Source of the DNA: Candidatus Cryptobacteroides avicola
GTDB lineage: Bacteria > Bacteroidota > Bacteroidia > Bacteroidales > UBA932
Direction: 5' to 3'
NCBI GenBank assembly: GCA_017695115.1
Contig: JADILV010000041.1
Coordinates: 1 to 64,000 of the forward strand
Length of the DNA stretch: 64,000 nucleotides
This document shows, piece after piece, positions 1-8,570 of this stretch. A program made the position numbers and the translations under genes. The notes beneath the pieces are model-generated. The model was not told the DNA's origin. It searched no databases and was given only the letters and a program-made list of their open reading frames with translations. Positions within the stretch are counted from its first letter, which is position 1, and every line of letters begins with the position of its first letter.

Positions 1-336
1 ATTTGGGATGGTGAGGCCATATATCTGTCCGGACGTGCGCTTGAGGAAATGAGTTCCTTGAATAAGGGAACGATGTCTGTCCGAACAAGTAAAAAGCAAT
101 TATCTGCCCCATTGCAAACTATAGCACTGCTGACAGACGCCATACTAAATGATATGACTGTGCGCCAGAGTGAAGTCGTTTATTATAAATTGCTAGGTTT
201 CAAAGAGGCAGACATTGCCAAGGAATTGGGTATATCCCAAGCCAGTGTAAACAATGCTTCTACAGCCACAAAATGGTATTGTATAGAAGAAGTGATAAAA
301 TATTTTGAACAGATAAATTTTGAAGATTATGAATAG
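1..336 (+). CDS. SatD family protein, C-terminal part
   Basis: The reading frame is open from the first base of the window, so this is the 3' part of a longer gene. The visible part begins IWDGEAIYLSGRALEEM, which fits the region before the helix-turn-helix of SatD-family proteins. It ends in a predicted HTH (around VVYYKLLGFKEADIAKELGI followed by SQASVNNAS). The neighbour is a DUF3307 membrane protein whose start overlaps this stop, and SatD/DUF3307 pairing is a common arrangement. The molecular function is unknown. The family call rests on the C-terminal third only. Confidence 0.6.
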   Translation: MWDGEAIYLSGRALEEMSSLNKGTMSVRTSKKQLSAPLQTIALLTDAILNDMTVRQSEVVYYKLLGFKEADIAKELGISQASVNNASTATKWYCIEEVIKYFEQINFEDYE

Positions 337-1021
337 CTGGTTGTTTTTAAGCCTGCTATTGGCACATGTTACAGGTGACTTTTACCTGCAAAATGATAAA
401 TACTGTGCACAGAAAGAGGAAAGGAAATTCAAAAGCTGGTTCCTGTATGTGCATTCGCTTATTATCGGTGGTGTGTCTTGGGCAGTTGTTCCTGTTTGTG
501 ATTTCGGATTTTATGCTCTTGCCATTGCTATTTCCCATTTTATAATAGATGCCATCAAAACATATAGCCCCAAAGGATTATGGAATTTTATTATTGATCA
601 GATTGCTCATTTGTCGATACTGATTATTGTGGCATTGTCCTTTGACACTGCATCAGAGTTGCCGATCCAATCAATGGATTGCAATGATAGCTTCTCAATA
701 CCGATGTTCATATTGGCGGTATTATTGTGCATCAAACCCGCCAATATCCTGATTAAGTTAGTCTTGAAGAAATATCAAGTTGGAGAGACACAGTCCTGTG
801 AAAATATCAAAAATGCAGGAGCATTGATTGGAGATCTGGAACGCATTCTCACAATCATATTCGTTATCATTGGGCAATATGAAGCAATCGGTTTTATCAT
901 AGCGGCAAAATCCATACTTAGATTCAAAGACACGGATACTACAAAAACAGAGTATGTCCTTGCCGGCACATTTCTGAGTTTCGGAATTGCATTGCTATGC
1001 GGTTTAATGACAACTAAATAG
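329..1021 (+). CDS. DUF3307 family membrane protein
   Basis: This is an integral membrane protein of about 230 residues with the DUF3307 opening: a first helix followed by LLAHVTGDFYLQ, then HSLIIGG and HFIIDAIK, with several further hydrophobic segments to the C-terminus. I place the start at the ATG at 329, which overlaps the stop of the upstream SatD-like gene by 8 bases. A TTG at 320 in the same frame is the alternative. The overlap implies translational coupling. The conserved HxxxD-type polar residues in the first helices are typical of the family, whose function is not known. Confidence 0.75.
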   Translation: MNSWLFLSLLLAHVTGDFYLQNDKYCAQKEERKFKSWFLYVHSLIIGGVSWAVVPVCDFGFYALAIAISHFIIDAIKTYSPKGLWNFIIDQIAHLSILIIVALSFDTASELPIQSMDCNDSFSIPMFILAVLLCIKPANILIKLVLKKYQVGETQSCENIKNAGALIGDLERILTIIFVIIGQYEAIGFIIAAKSILRFKDTDTTKTEYVLAGTFLSFGIALLCGLMTTK

Positions 1022-1094
1022 GGAGTGACAATATATTTGGCTATACAAAAGAGGAACTTTTGCAGATAACCAGGAAAAAAATTATCCGGAATAA

Positions 1095-1126
1095 TTTGGT
1101 TTATAAAATAAAGTAGTTTATATTTG
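1095..1126 (+). promoter_or_regulatory. Bacteroidota-type promoter for the membrane protein/HTH pair
   Basis: A TTTG at 1095-1098 and a TATATTTG at 1119-1126 are separated by 20 bases. This matches the primary sigma consensus of Bacteroidota (TTTG, 19-21 bases, TAnnTTTG). The position places the transcript start near 1133, which rules out the in-frame TTG at 1124 as translation start of the next gene. Confidence 0.75.
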
Positions 1127-1198
1127 CAAAGAGGACGGGAAAGTTGCGCATATCCTGTTCAAATGGCAACAACGCCGCAAACTCAAAAAACAAATGCC

Positions 1199-1813
1199 AT
1201 GGAAGCGAAAAATTTTACAAGTAAAGAAAGCCTGGAACTGATTGCCCAGATGATCAGTGAAACAAAAAAAGGAATCGCCGCCGGAAGCGGGAATCCGTTC
1301 CTTTGTTACGGATATACGGCTTTAGCCATTTCAGTGGCAACTTTCCTGATTCCTCAATTCGGAGGTAGCTGGAAATGGAATCTGCTGTGGCTGATGATGT
1401 TCCTGCCAGCAGTAATCCTCTGGACAAAAGACCGCAAGGGAAAGCCGGAAGTTGTAAGTTATATTGACAAAATGATTTCTAATACCTGGACTGTCGTACT
1501 GGAGCTGATGATCCTGTCTCTCATAGTGATAGTCTTTTCGGGACTGGCCTCCGGGGTCATAAACCTCCAGCTGATGCTGCCGCTCGCACTCATATTCGTA
1601 TGTACCGGCACCCTGATCACAAGCCTTACCATCAACGAAGGAAGCATAACCGGAATGACATGCATCAGCTTTGCAATGCCGGTACTGCTGCTTATAAGCA
1701 TGGTTTCCGGGGATGAATACCTCCCGATATGGAATCTGGCAGGAGGCCTTTCATTCCTGTTCTCACTTGTAATCCCGGGACATATCCTCAACTACAAAGC
1801 CAGGAAGTCATGA
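1199..1813 (+). CDS. membrane protein paired with a winged-helix regulator
   Basis: This is a protein of about 204 residues with a short soluble N-terminus (NFTSKESLELIAQMI, then a basic stretch) followed by about six hydrophobic helices. I recognise the architecture from Bacteroidota two-gene units in which it precedes a small winged-helix regulator, but it has no assigned function. The start is set at ATG 1199 because relatives begin just before the NFT..ESL segment; ATG 1163 is the alternative. Its TGA overlaps the start of the next gene (ATGA), so the two are translated together. Confidence 0.65.
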   Translation: MEAKNFTSKESLELIAQMISETKKGIAAGSGNPFLCYGYTALAISVATFLIPQFGGSWKWNLLWLMMFLPAVILWTKDRKGKPEVVSYIDKMISNTWTVVLELMILSLIVIVFSGLASGVINLQLMLPLALIFVCTGTLITSLTINEGSITGMTCISFAMPVLLLISMVSGDEYLPIWNLAGGLSFLFSLVIPGHILNYKARKS

Positions 1814-2091
1814 AAGAACTGGACCCGTTGCTCCACTCCCAGCTCCGGCTGGCTATAATGTCTCTTCTACTCAGTGTAGAAGAGGCTGATTTCGTGTGGC
1901 TTAAGGAAAAGACAGAGGCTACTGCAGGAAATCTCAGCGTACAGATCGAGAAACTTTCAGAGGCCGGCTACATCAGTGTACGGAAAGAAATAGTCGGAAA
2001 AAAGCCGCACACCACATGCTCGATCACCGAGAAAGGGCGCACGGCTCTGGATGAATATGTCAAAGTACTGAAAGAGTACCTGCATATCTGA
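1810..2091 (+). CDS. small winged-helix transcriptional regulator
   Basis: This 93-residue protein is essentially one winged-helix domain of the HTH_34/MarR-like kind. It opens LDPLLHSQLRLAIMSLL, has a recognition region around TAGNLSVQIEKLSEAGYI, and a wing with GKKPHTTCSITEKGR. The start ATG at 1810 overlaps the previous stop. Together with the membrane protein upstream it probably forms a sensing or repression unit. Neither the operator nor the ligand can be read from sequence. Confidence 0.75.
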   Translation: MKELDPLLHSQLRLAIMSLLLSVEEADFVWLKEKTEATAGNLSVQIEKLSEAGYISVRKEIVGKKPHTTCSITEKGRTALDEYVKVLKEYLHI

Positions 2092-2103
2092 AATCTATAG
2101 CCA

Positions 2104-2228
2104 GTGATGGTAATCCCAAAGGAGGAATTTCAAGGCTTGCGCAGATGAGAAAACCGCAGTGTACTGTCGTACATGAGGATTTTCGAATCAAGCGTAACGC
2201 AGAAAGTACTCTTTTGGGTTACCATCAC
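2104..2228. repeat. hairpin repeat family, copy A (long form)
   Basis: The two ends are complementary: GTGATGGTAA at 2104 with TTACCATCAC ending at 2228, then CCCAAA with TTTGGG. The arm carries GGAGGAATTTCAAG, and the returning arm carries CAAGCGTAACGCAGAAA. Both segments also occur in copies at 8457-8515 and 42630-42696, but there the two CAAG tetramers are merged into one. Here about 55 extra bases lie between them, themselves able to fold (GAAAACC with GGATTTTC, GTGTAC with GTACAT). The element sits between two convergent genes and may act as a terminator for both. Confidence 0.7.
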
Positions 2229-2229
2229 A

Positions 2230-5200
2230 CTACCAAACATCAGAATCAGCATCAATCTGCCTGAGCAGTTCACGGACAGCGACTTCCAGCTGCTCGTCCC
2301 GCCCGTTCACGGCATCCTCCGGCCTGTTCCTTACGACGAAATCCGGCTGGAGCTGCGAATTTTCCAGATAATGCCCGTCACGAGTACGGTAGCCTATGAC
2401 AGGGATACCGAAATACATCGACGGATCCTGCAGGGTCTCCCAGTTCACGGAAGTCATTGTACCCGGCACAGGCATGCCCACTATAGAGCCCAGGCCCTGA
2501 TGCTGGTAGACCCAAGGGGTTCCGTGGGCATTGGAATAGTTGTCCTCGCTGACAAGCATGATAGAGTGCTTGTTGTACCGGCGGGACGGCATGTCGCAGA
2601 CCACTGTCCCCTGAATGACCTGTTCGAGGTACTTCTCACCGCTGAACAGAATCTCTATGTCTTCGTGCAGACGTCCGCCGCCGTTGTGACGGGTATCGAT
2701 GACTATGCCGTCACGAAGGTTGTATTTGCCCAGGATATCGGCATAGACATCACGGTAGCTTTCGTCTCCCATCGAGCGGATATGCACATACCCGAGACGT
2801 CCTCCTGAAAGACTGTCGACTGCTGCCGCACGGCTCTTGACCCATCTCCGGTAAAGCATCTCATTCTGCTCCCAGGATGAAACCGGTTTGGCCGTTACGT
2901 CCCAGTGTTCTTTGGTCTCCGGATTATAGAAAGAGAACAGAGTCAGTATCCCCTGCTTGCCGTTGACCAGAGGGAACCAGTCTTCCCCCGCCACAATCCG
3001 CTCACCGTCGATTTCCTCCAGAATCACGCCCGGAACGACCTTGGATCCGGAAATCGAGAACGGCCCGGGCTCCAGGACTTCATCCACTTTAAGCCCGTCT
3101 CCGTCATAATCCATATCGAAAAGCAGACCGAGGGCAGGCGTAGGCTTCTCTGCACCGGGACCGCGGTATCCCGACCCCGTATGCGAAACATTCAGCTCGC
3201 CCAGAATCTCGGAAAGCATCTCGGAGAAGTCATAATTGTTGTTTATATGGGCAAGGAACGGTTCGTATTCCCTCTGCAGACGGTCCAGATCCACTCCGTG
3301 ATAGTCCGCACTATAGAATTTCCTCTTCTCCTGCCTGAACACATGCTCAAACATGTACGCACGCTCCCCGGCCCTGTCAAGTTCCATGTCCATATTGAAA
3401 TCAACCGGTTTCAACTGTTTGTCTCCCAACGACATGACCTGAGGGCGGGAGCCGAGTATATAGAGTTTCTTTCCGTCCTTGTCCAGACACATCCTCCCGG
3501 CCGGGACTCCTTTCCTGACCTGTGAAATCTCACCTGTACGGGCCTTCAGCTCCCACAGGTCGAAACCTTTCTCGAAGGAACTCAGGAAATACAGGGTCTC
3601 CCCGTCTTCCGTCATAGCTGCAGACCTGAGGTTAGAAGACATAGGAGTAAGGCGGACGATACGGTCCTCAAGCCCGTCAAGTTCAATGACCATATCCTTA
3701 TCGTCCTCCTTTTCTGCGGCAGAAACCTCGTCTTTTTTATCTTTTTTGGACTTGGTATCTTTTTTCTCAGCCTTCTCCGCTTTCTCTGCCTCTTCCGCTT
3801 TCTTTTCCGCAGCTTCCTTCTGCTCCTTGTACAGGGCATACTCCTCCTCGCTCATGTTGAACTCGTCGTATGCCTTTCTGTTCATGAAAGCTATGAACAC
3901 ATCATCCTGGCTGCCCCAGGAAGCATGGGACCTCATGCCGAGGCGGTTGGAAACGAAAATAATCGCATTGCCGTCCATCACCCATTCCGGAGAGACATCG
4001 ATATAACCGCTATTGGTGACATTGTATATCTTGCCGTCACCGGCAGCGGACACGATTCCTATGTCGCTGTACGGGTCGCGGCGGTTGGTAATCAGCGTAA
4101 GCGCAAACCATTTGCCGTCAGGGGACCAGTCGTATTCGAACTCGCCGTAATGCTGGGTGCCGTCCGTGATCTGACGGACTTTCCCTGATTCAAGATCAAG
4201 AACTTTCAGCACATTGCCGTTTTCTATGAATGCGACTTCCTTTCCGTCAGGAGAAAAAGACGGCCAGGTGCGCTCTGCCTTTTCATCCTTGAAAAGCGGT
4301 TCTTCATCTATAAGCGTAGCATAAGCGAAATGCAGTTCATCTTCTTTTGCTTTCGTAGCCTTATACAGATTCCAGCGTCCGGTCCTCTCGGAAGCATATA
4401 CTATGGTCTTGCCGTCAGGAGATACGGTCACGCCGGCTTCTGCCGCAGCAGTACGGGTAATCTGCTTGGTGGTACCGTATTCACCGGTAGTGGCGAACAC
4501 CTCTCCGCGGCTCAGGAGGACAATTTCTTTTCCGTCATCGGACACTGCCATTTCATCCACTCCGCCGAGACGGATTTCCGAAGGGTGGTCGAGATTGTCA
4601 TTGAAAATGCCTACAGACACTTTGCGTGGCTGCCCGCCCTGCTCCATGGTATATATTTCACCCTGATAGCCGAAACAGAGCATGCCGTTTTCCGCGCGGC
4701 TGAGAAAACGCACCGGATGCTCCTTGAAACGGGTGAGCGCAGTGGCATTGTCAGCATCTTCAACAGAAGCAGTATATACATTGAAAGAGCCTCCGTCTCT
4801 TTCGCTCAGGAATACCATCTGCCCCTCGCCTGAAAATATCGGGTCCCGGTCCTCGCCCGGATTGAAGGTAATCTGAGTATGGGTGCCGTCTGCCGCATCA
4901 TAATAGAAAATGTTGCGGGCGACGGACGAAGTATGGTGCTTGCGCCAGATGTTCTCGCTTCCTGTACGGTCATAATAAAGGAAAGATTCTCCGTCAGGTC
5001 CGAAACTTACGGAGCAGACAGGGGTGGCCGTTACCTGCACGGGACGCCCTCCGGTTGCATTGACCTTGTATAATTCCGTAACCCAGGAAGAAGACCACAT
5101 CACACTCGATGCCGGGTCCTGGATGGCGGCGGAAAAGTAAATGAATCTGTCATCCGGAGAGAATGCCAGAGGAGTCTCGGCTCCGGAATGGGTAGTGATT

Positions 5201-5541
5201 CTCAAAGCCTTGCCACCTTCTATGCCGACAGTAAAAATATCCAGTCCGCCGAACCGGTCCGATACGAACGCTATGGTCCGGGAGTCGTTCGACCATATCG
5301 GCTGCGACTCGTAAGCATCCGTAGATGTAAGTCTTACTGCTTCGCCTCCGTCGGAGGAAACATAATAGATGTCACCCTGATAGGAAAATGCGATCTTGCT
5401 TCCGTCCGGAGAGATTTTCGGATATCTCATCCAGAGAGGTGCGCCGTCCCGGCCTGCAGGAGCGCCATCCGAAGCCGCATAGGCTGTCAGGGCGCCCAGC
5501 ATGAGGAATGCCGGAAACGCGAGGGAAAATATTCTCTTCAT
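2230..5541 (-). CDS. Tricorn-like S41 family peptidase, exported
   Basis: A 1103-residue protein begins with a signal peptide ending near TAYA. It then has a beta-propeller built from repeats of the type ISPDGSKIAFS (PD40/WD40-like), a Lys/Glu-rich insert at about residues 567-616, a Tricorn C1-like helical region, a PDZ-like segment, and a C-terminal S41 protease domain. The protease core shows GRLGYVHIRSM, DTRHNGGG and a serine at about 1003 in NYSNAHGTPW, followed by GMPVPGTMTS. This is the Tricorn-homologue arrangement found in Bacteroidota, where it probably degrades peptides in the periplasm. It is transcribed away from folP. Confidence 0.88.
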   Translation of the reverse strand: MKRIFSLAFPAFLMLGALTAYAASDGAPAGRDGAPLWMRYPKISPDGSKIAFSYQGDIYYVSSDGGEAVRLTSTDAYESQPIWSNDSRTIAFVSDRFGGLDIFTVGIEGGKALRITTHSGAETPLAFSPDDRFIYFSAAIQDPASSVMWSSSWVTELYKVNATGGRPVQVTATPVCSVSFGPDGESFLYYDRTGSENIWRKHHTSSVARNIFYYDAADGTHTQITFNPGEDRDPIFSGEGQMVFLSERDGGSFNVYTASVEDADNATALTRFKEHPVRFLSRAENGMLCFGYQGEIYTMEQGGQPRKVSVGIFNDNLDHPSEIRLGGVDEMAVSDDGKEIVLLSRGEVFATTGEYGTTKQITRTAAAEAGVTVSPDGKTIVYASERTGRWNLYKATKAKEDELHFAYATLIDEEPLFKDEKAERTWPSFSPDGKEVAFIENGNVLKVLDLESGKVRQITDGTQHYGEFEYDWSPDGKWFALTLITNRRDPYSDIGIVSAAGDGKIYNVTNSGYIDVSPEWVMDGNAIIFVSNRLGMRSHASWGSQDDVFIAFMNRKAYDEFNMSEEEYALYKEQKEAAEKKAEEAEKAEKAEKKDTKSKKDKKDEVSAAEKEDDKDMVIELDGLEDRIVRLTPMSSNLRSAAMTEDGETLYFLSSFEKGFDLWELKARTGEISQVRKGVPAGRMCLDKDGKKLYILGSRPQVMSLGDKQLKPVDFNMDMELDRAGERAYMFEHVFRQEKRKFYSADYHGVDLDRLQREYEPFLAHINNNYDFSEMLSEILGELNVSHTGSGYRGPGAEKPTPALGLLFDMDYDGDGLKVDEVLEPGPFSISGSKVVPGVILEEIDGERIVAGEDWFPLVNGKQGILTLFSFYNPETKEHWDVTAKPVSSWEQNEMLYRRWVKSRAAAVDSLSGGRLGYVHIRSMGDESYRDVYADILGKYNLRDGIVIDTRHNGGGRLHEDIEILFSGEKYLEQVIQGTVVCDMPSRRYNKHSIMLVSEDNYSNAHGTPWVYQHQGLGSIVGMPVPGTMTSVNWETLQDPSMYFGIPVIGYRTRDGHYLENSQLQPDFVVRNRPEDAVNGRDEQLEVAVRELLRQIDADSDVW

Positions 5542-5573
5542 TGCGGTAATATGATAATTAAAGATTCAAGGCG

Positions 5574-5602
5574 CAAAGATATTGAAAATAAAACTATATT
5601 TG
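5574..5602. promoter_or_regulatory. divergent -7 boxes for the Tricorn-like protease and folP
   Basis: On the plus strand TATATTTG at 5595-5602 is a -7 box for folP. On the minus strand TATCTTTG (complement of 5574-5581) is a -7 box for the protease gene. Their likely -33 regions overlap, so only one direction may be used at a time. No good TTTG -33 is visible for either. The folP box argues against the in-frame ATG at 5551 as start. Confidence 0.55.
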
Positions 5603-5652
5603 CCCACGCCAATAAAACCGGATACATATTCAAACGGGCAGAAACAGCAGAT

Positions 5653-6471
5653 ATGCCAGACAAACACCGAAAGATAGAGATAATGGGAATCGTCAATATC
5701 ACTGACGATTCGTATTTTGCGGCGAGCAGGTGTCTGTCCGGAGACGGGAAGCCTGACATGGGAAAAATACTGGAACGGACAGGCAGAATGCTCGAAGAAG
5801 GCGCTGACATCATAGACATCGGGGCGTGTTCAACACGCCCGGGATCGGAACCTGTCGGAGAAGACACTGAATGGGAAAGGCTGGCTCCGGTACTGGAGGC
5901 AGTCAGGAAAAAATTCCCCCATGCAAGGATTTCCATAGATACATACTGGAGTTCCGTGGCCAGGAAAGCATACGGACTCATCGGCCCGTTCATTGTCAAT
6001 GACATATCAGCCGGAGAAGACGACATGCAAATGCTCCCGACAGTCGGCAGGCTCGGACTGGAATACGTTGCCATGCACAAGAAAGGGACTCCGCAGACCA
6101 TGCAGCACCTGTGCTCATATCAGGATGTCACCGCCGAGGTCATCGGGTATTTCCGGGAATTTGCCGTTAAAGCCGAAAAAGCGGGCATCCGGGACTGGAT
6201 ACTCGATCCCGGATTCGGCTTTGCAAAGACCATAGATCAGAACTACAGTCTGCTTGCAGACTTGGAGCAGTTCACCAGCCTCGGGCACCGGATATTGGTG
6301 GGAGTATCACGGAAAAGCATGATATACAAGCTACTGGGGATTACCCCTGAGGAATCTCTCCCACAGACCCAGGTCCTTCACCTCGCCGCTCTTGAACGCG
6401 GGGCGGATATCCTGAGGGTCCATGATGTCGCAGAAGCCGTGCGCACGGTACGGGTCTACAGACAATTGTAG
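5653..6471 (+). CDS. folP: dihydropteroate synthase
   Basis: This enzyme condenses 6-hydroxymethyl-7,8-dihydropterin pyrophosphate with p-aminobenzoate to give dihydropteroate, in folate synthesis. Family motifs appear in order: MGIVNITDDSYF (usually NxTPDSF; here Asp replaces the Pro), DIGACSTRPGSEP, SIDTYWSSVA, NDISAG, HKKGTPQTMQ, DPGFGFAKT, GVSRKSM and a C-terminal RVHDV. The length, about 272 residues, is normal for the family. The start at 5653 is chosen because it lies downstream of the -7 box at 5595-5602. folE, another folate-pathway-type gene, is 34 kb away and not linked. Confidence 0.92.
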   Translation: MPDKHRKIEIMGIVNITDDSYFAASRCLSGDGKPDMGKILERTGRMLEEGADIIDIGACSTRPGSEPVGEDTEWERLAPVLEAVRKKFPHARISIDTYWSSVARKAYGLIGPFIVNDISAGEDDMQMLPTVGRLGLEYVAMHKKGTPQTMQHLCSYQDVTAEVIGYFREFAVKAEKAGIRDWILDPGFGFAKTIDQNYSLLADLEQFTSLGHRILVGVSRKSMIYKLLGITPEESLPQTQVLHLAALERGADILRVHDVAEAVRTVRVYRQL

Positions 6472-6741
6472 AAAATCCCGACACACCCTGGTGCAAGCTC
6501 AACAACAAACAACACGTTCAATATCAACAAATTACACAATAAACAATCTGCGCCAGGGGTGGTCTTGACAGGGGTCTGGCGCAAGCAGCAAAACCATTAA
6601 TTCACTAATTTTTAGACCATTACACAGACACCCGCATGCGCCAGGGTTTGTCCTGCCTTTGCGGATAAGCATTCAAAAAAAATATCGTATTGTCATCTGT
6701 TCTTCGTATCTTTGTACGTTTGATTTTATAGAACGACAGAA
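6472..6741. promoter_or_regulatory. folP-purB intergenic region with repeated TGCGCCAGG units and purB -7 box
   Basis: A ten-base unit occurs four times in alternating orientation: CTGGTGCAAGC from 6489, TGCGCCAGGGG from 6549, CTGGCGCA from 6576 and TGCGCCAGGG from 6637. The middle two form a hairpin, and the outer two are also inverted relative to each other. A -7 box TATCTTTG lies at 6707-6714, 28 bases before the purB start; no clear -33 is seen. The repeats could be an RNA fold ending folP transcription or an operator set for purB. I cannot decide between these. Confidence 0.45.
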
Positions 6742-8082
6742 ATGGACAATCACGCTTTACTCGCAGTATCTCCGGTCGACGGAAGATATGCACGCCAGAC
6801 AGGACCTTTAAGTGAATATTTCAGCGAATATGCTCTCATACGGTACAGAGTGCGCGTCGAGATTGAGTATTTCATCGCATTGTGCGAAATCCCTCTCCCG
6901 CAGCTCGCGGACTTCGACCACGGCAAGTTCGGGACATTGAGGGACATCTACCGGAATCTGACCCCGGACGATGCTGCAAAAGTAAAGGATATCGAGAAAG
7001 TTACAAACCATGATGTCAAGGCCGTCGAATATTTCATCAAAGAGAAGTTCAAAGGGCTCGGCATCGAGAAATGGGGGGAATTCGTCCATTTCGGTCTGAC
7101 TTCACAGGATATAAACAACACTTCCGTTCCGCTTTCCCTCAAGGAAGCCATCGAGAATGCCTATCTGCCTCTGATGAACGAAGTCCTGGATACTATAAAA
7201 TCGATGGCAGAACAATGGAAAGACATCCCGATGCTTGCCAAGACCCACGGACAGCCGGCCTCCCCTACCCGTCTGGGAAAGGAATTCAAGGTATTCCAGG
7301 TCAGGATTGAAGAACAGCTCAGGCAGCTTTCCCTGCTCAGCTATCCCGCAAAATTCGGCGGAGCCACCGGAAACATGAATGCGCACAAGGTCGCTTACCC
7401 TCAAATAGACTGGATTTCCTTCGGTGACAGGTTCGTCTCATCCCTCGGGCTCAAAAGGTCATTCCCGACAACCCAGATAGAGCATTACGACAACCTGGCG
7501 GCCATATTCGACAACGTCCGCCGCATCAACACCGTCCTCATTGACATGAGCCGCGACATCTGGACATACATTTCAATGGAATATTTCCACCAGAAAGTCA
7601 ACAAGAACGAGGTAGGTTCTTCTGCCATGCCGCACAAGGTAAACCCTATCGACTTTGAAAATGCAGAAGGCAATCTGGGAATGGCAGATGCGGTATTCAC
7701 ACATCTGTCGATGAAACTTCCGGTTTCCCGTCTCCAGAGAGACCTCACGGATTCCACAGTGCTCAGGAACATCGGCGTTCCTTTCGCACACACGATGATA
7801 GCATTGAACTCATTGAAGAAAGGACTCGGCAAACTGATCCTCAATGAACCTGCGATAAAGGCGGACCTTGAAAGGAACTGGGCCGTAGTGGCGGAAGCCA
7901 TCCAGACAATCCTGCGCAGGGAGAACTACCCTAACCCTTACGAGACGCTGAAAGCCCTTACAAGGACCGGGGAAGCCATAAACCATCAGACCATAGCCGA
8001 TTTCATCGAAACGCTGAATGTCAGCGAAAGCGTCAAAGAAGAACTCAGGGCCATTTCCCCTATGACCTATACAGGATTCTAA
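6742..8082 (+). CDS. purB: adenylosuccinate lyase
   Basis: This enzyme performs two fumarate eliminations in purine synthesis: SAICAR to AICAR and adenylosuccinate to AMP. The 446-residue sequence is of the E. coli PurB type: an N-terminal SPVDGRYARQT, FVHFGLTSQDINNT, KTHGQPASPTRLGKE, and the fumarase/aspartase-superfamily signature SSAMPHKVNPIDFEN near residue 291. The start is 28 bases after the -7 box at 6707-6714. A second purine gene, purT, is in this window at 50.5 kb but is unlinked. Confidence 0.95.
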   Translation: MDNHALLAVSPVDGRYARQTGPLSEYFSEYALIRYRVRVEIEYFIALCEIPLPQLADFDHGKFGTLRDIYRNLTPDDAAKVKDIEKVTNHDVKAVEYFIKEKFKGLGIEKWGEFVHFGLTSQDINNTSVPLSLKEAIENAYLPLMNEVLDTIKSMAEQWKDIPMLAKTHGQPASPTRLGKEFKVFQVRIEEQLRQLSLLSYPAKFGGATGNMNAHKVAYPQIDWISFGDRFVSSLGLKRSFPTTQIEHYDNLAAIFDNVRRINTVLIDMSRDIWTYISMEYFHQKVNKNEVGSSAMPHKVNPIDFENAEGNLGMADAVFTHLSMKLPVSRLQRDLTDSTVLRNIGVPFAHTMIALNSLKKGLGKLILNEPAIKADLERNWAVVAEAIQTILRRENYPNPYETLKALTRTGEAINHQTIADFIETLNVSESVKEELRAISPMTYTGF

Positions 8083-8101
8083 AAACCGGCGGCACATTCT
8101 C

Positions 8102-8434
8102 ATGAAGTTCTTCCTGAAACTGCTATTCATATTTTTCATCACGGTCAGCATGCAGCCGGCCGTGTATTGTGCGACATCCCCATCTGATACCTTGCTTGTA
8201 TCCCAGCTTGAAACAGTCGAGGTGCATGTAGACAGCACTATCCGTACAAGGCAGCAGAGACTCAGGGTATTCTTCACCTATATCTGCCAGCACAGGGAAA
8301 CCGCAGAGACAGGCTCGCCTGCTATTCCGGATATAGACTGCCGCACGGGCATGACATGCCTTGCCGGCGACATGCTCCGGACACATGAACATACTCAGGA
8401 AACACTCCACATAACCTGCACACTGCTTATATAG
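8102..8434 (+). CDS. small predicted secreted protein, unknown
   Basis: A 110-residue frame starts 20 bases after purB. Its N-terminus looks like a signal peptide (MKFFLKLLFIFFITVSM, then a small-residue stretch before CATS). The rest shows no family I recognise. It ends shortly before the hairpin repeat at 8457, which may terminate it. An opposite-strand frame of similar size overlaps it, so coding is supported only by the signal peptide and the position. Confidence 0.4.
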   Translation: MKFFLKLLFIFFITVSMQPAVYCATSPSDTLLVSQLETVEVHVDSTIRTRQQRLRVFFTYICQHRETAETGSPAIPDIDCRTGMTCLAGDMLRTHEHTQETLHITCTLLI

Positions 8435-8456
8435 CGGCACCAGACAAGCCGCAGGA

Positions 8457-8515
8457 GGGCGACTCAAAAGGGCAATTTCCGCATTACGCTTGAAATTCCT
8501 CCTTTTGCGTCACCC
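8457..8515. repeat. hairpin repeat family, copy B
   Basis: Read on the minus strand this is the short form of the repeat: GGAGGAATTTCAAGCGTAAT then GCGGAAATT, enclosed by arms that pair imperfectly (GGGCGACTCAAAAGG with CCTTTTGCGTCACCC). The tip is almost identical to copy C at 42.6 kb, while the outer stem sequence differs. It lies between the small secreted frame and the efflux operon. Confidence 0.7.
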
Positions 8516-8570
8516 CTTTCCCGTAATATATTGTAAATCAAAAAAAATAACCATTTCAAATATACGAATA

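Noticed and set aside
2173..5073. Several long plus-strand frames opposite the Tricorn-like protease gene
   Set aside because: They are shadows of the minus-strand gene, whose domains and signal peptide are clear. Their translations show no recognisable domain.
5188..5652. Longer version of folP starting upstream
   Set aside because: It would overlap the Tricorn-like gene and both promoters. Homology to dihydropteroate synthase starts only after 5653.
8123..8467. Minus-strand 114-codon frame opposite the small secreted frame
   Set aside because: It has no signal, domain or promoter. The plus-strand frame has a better signal peptide and position.
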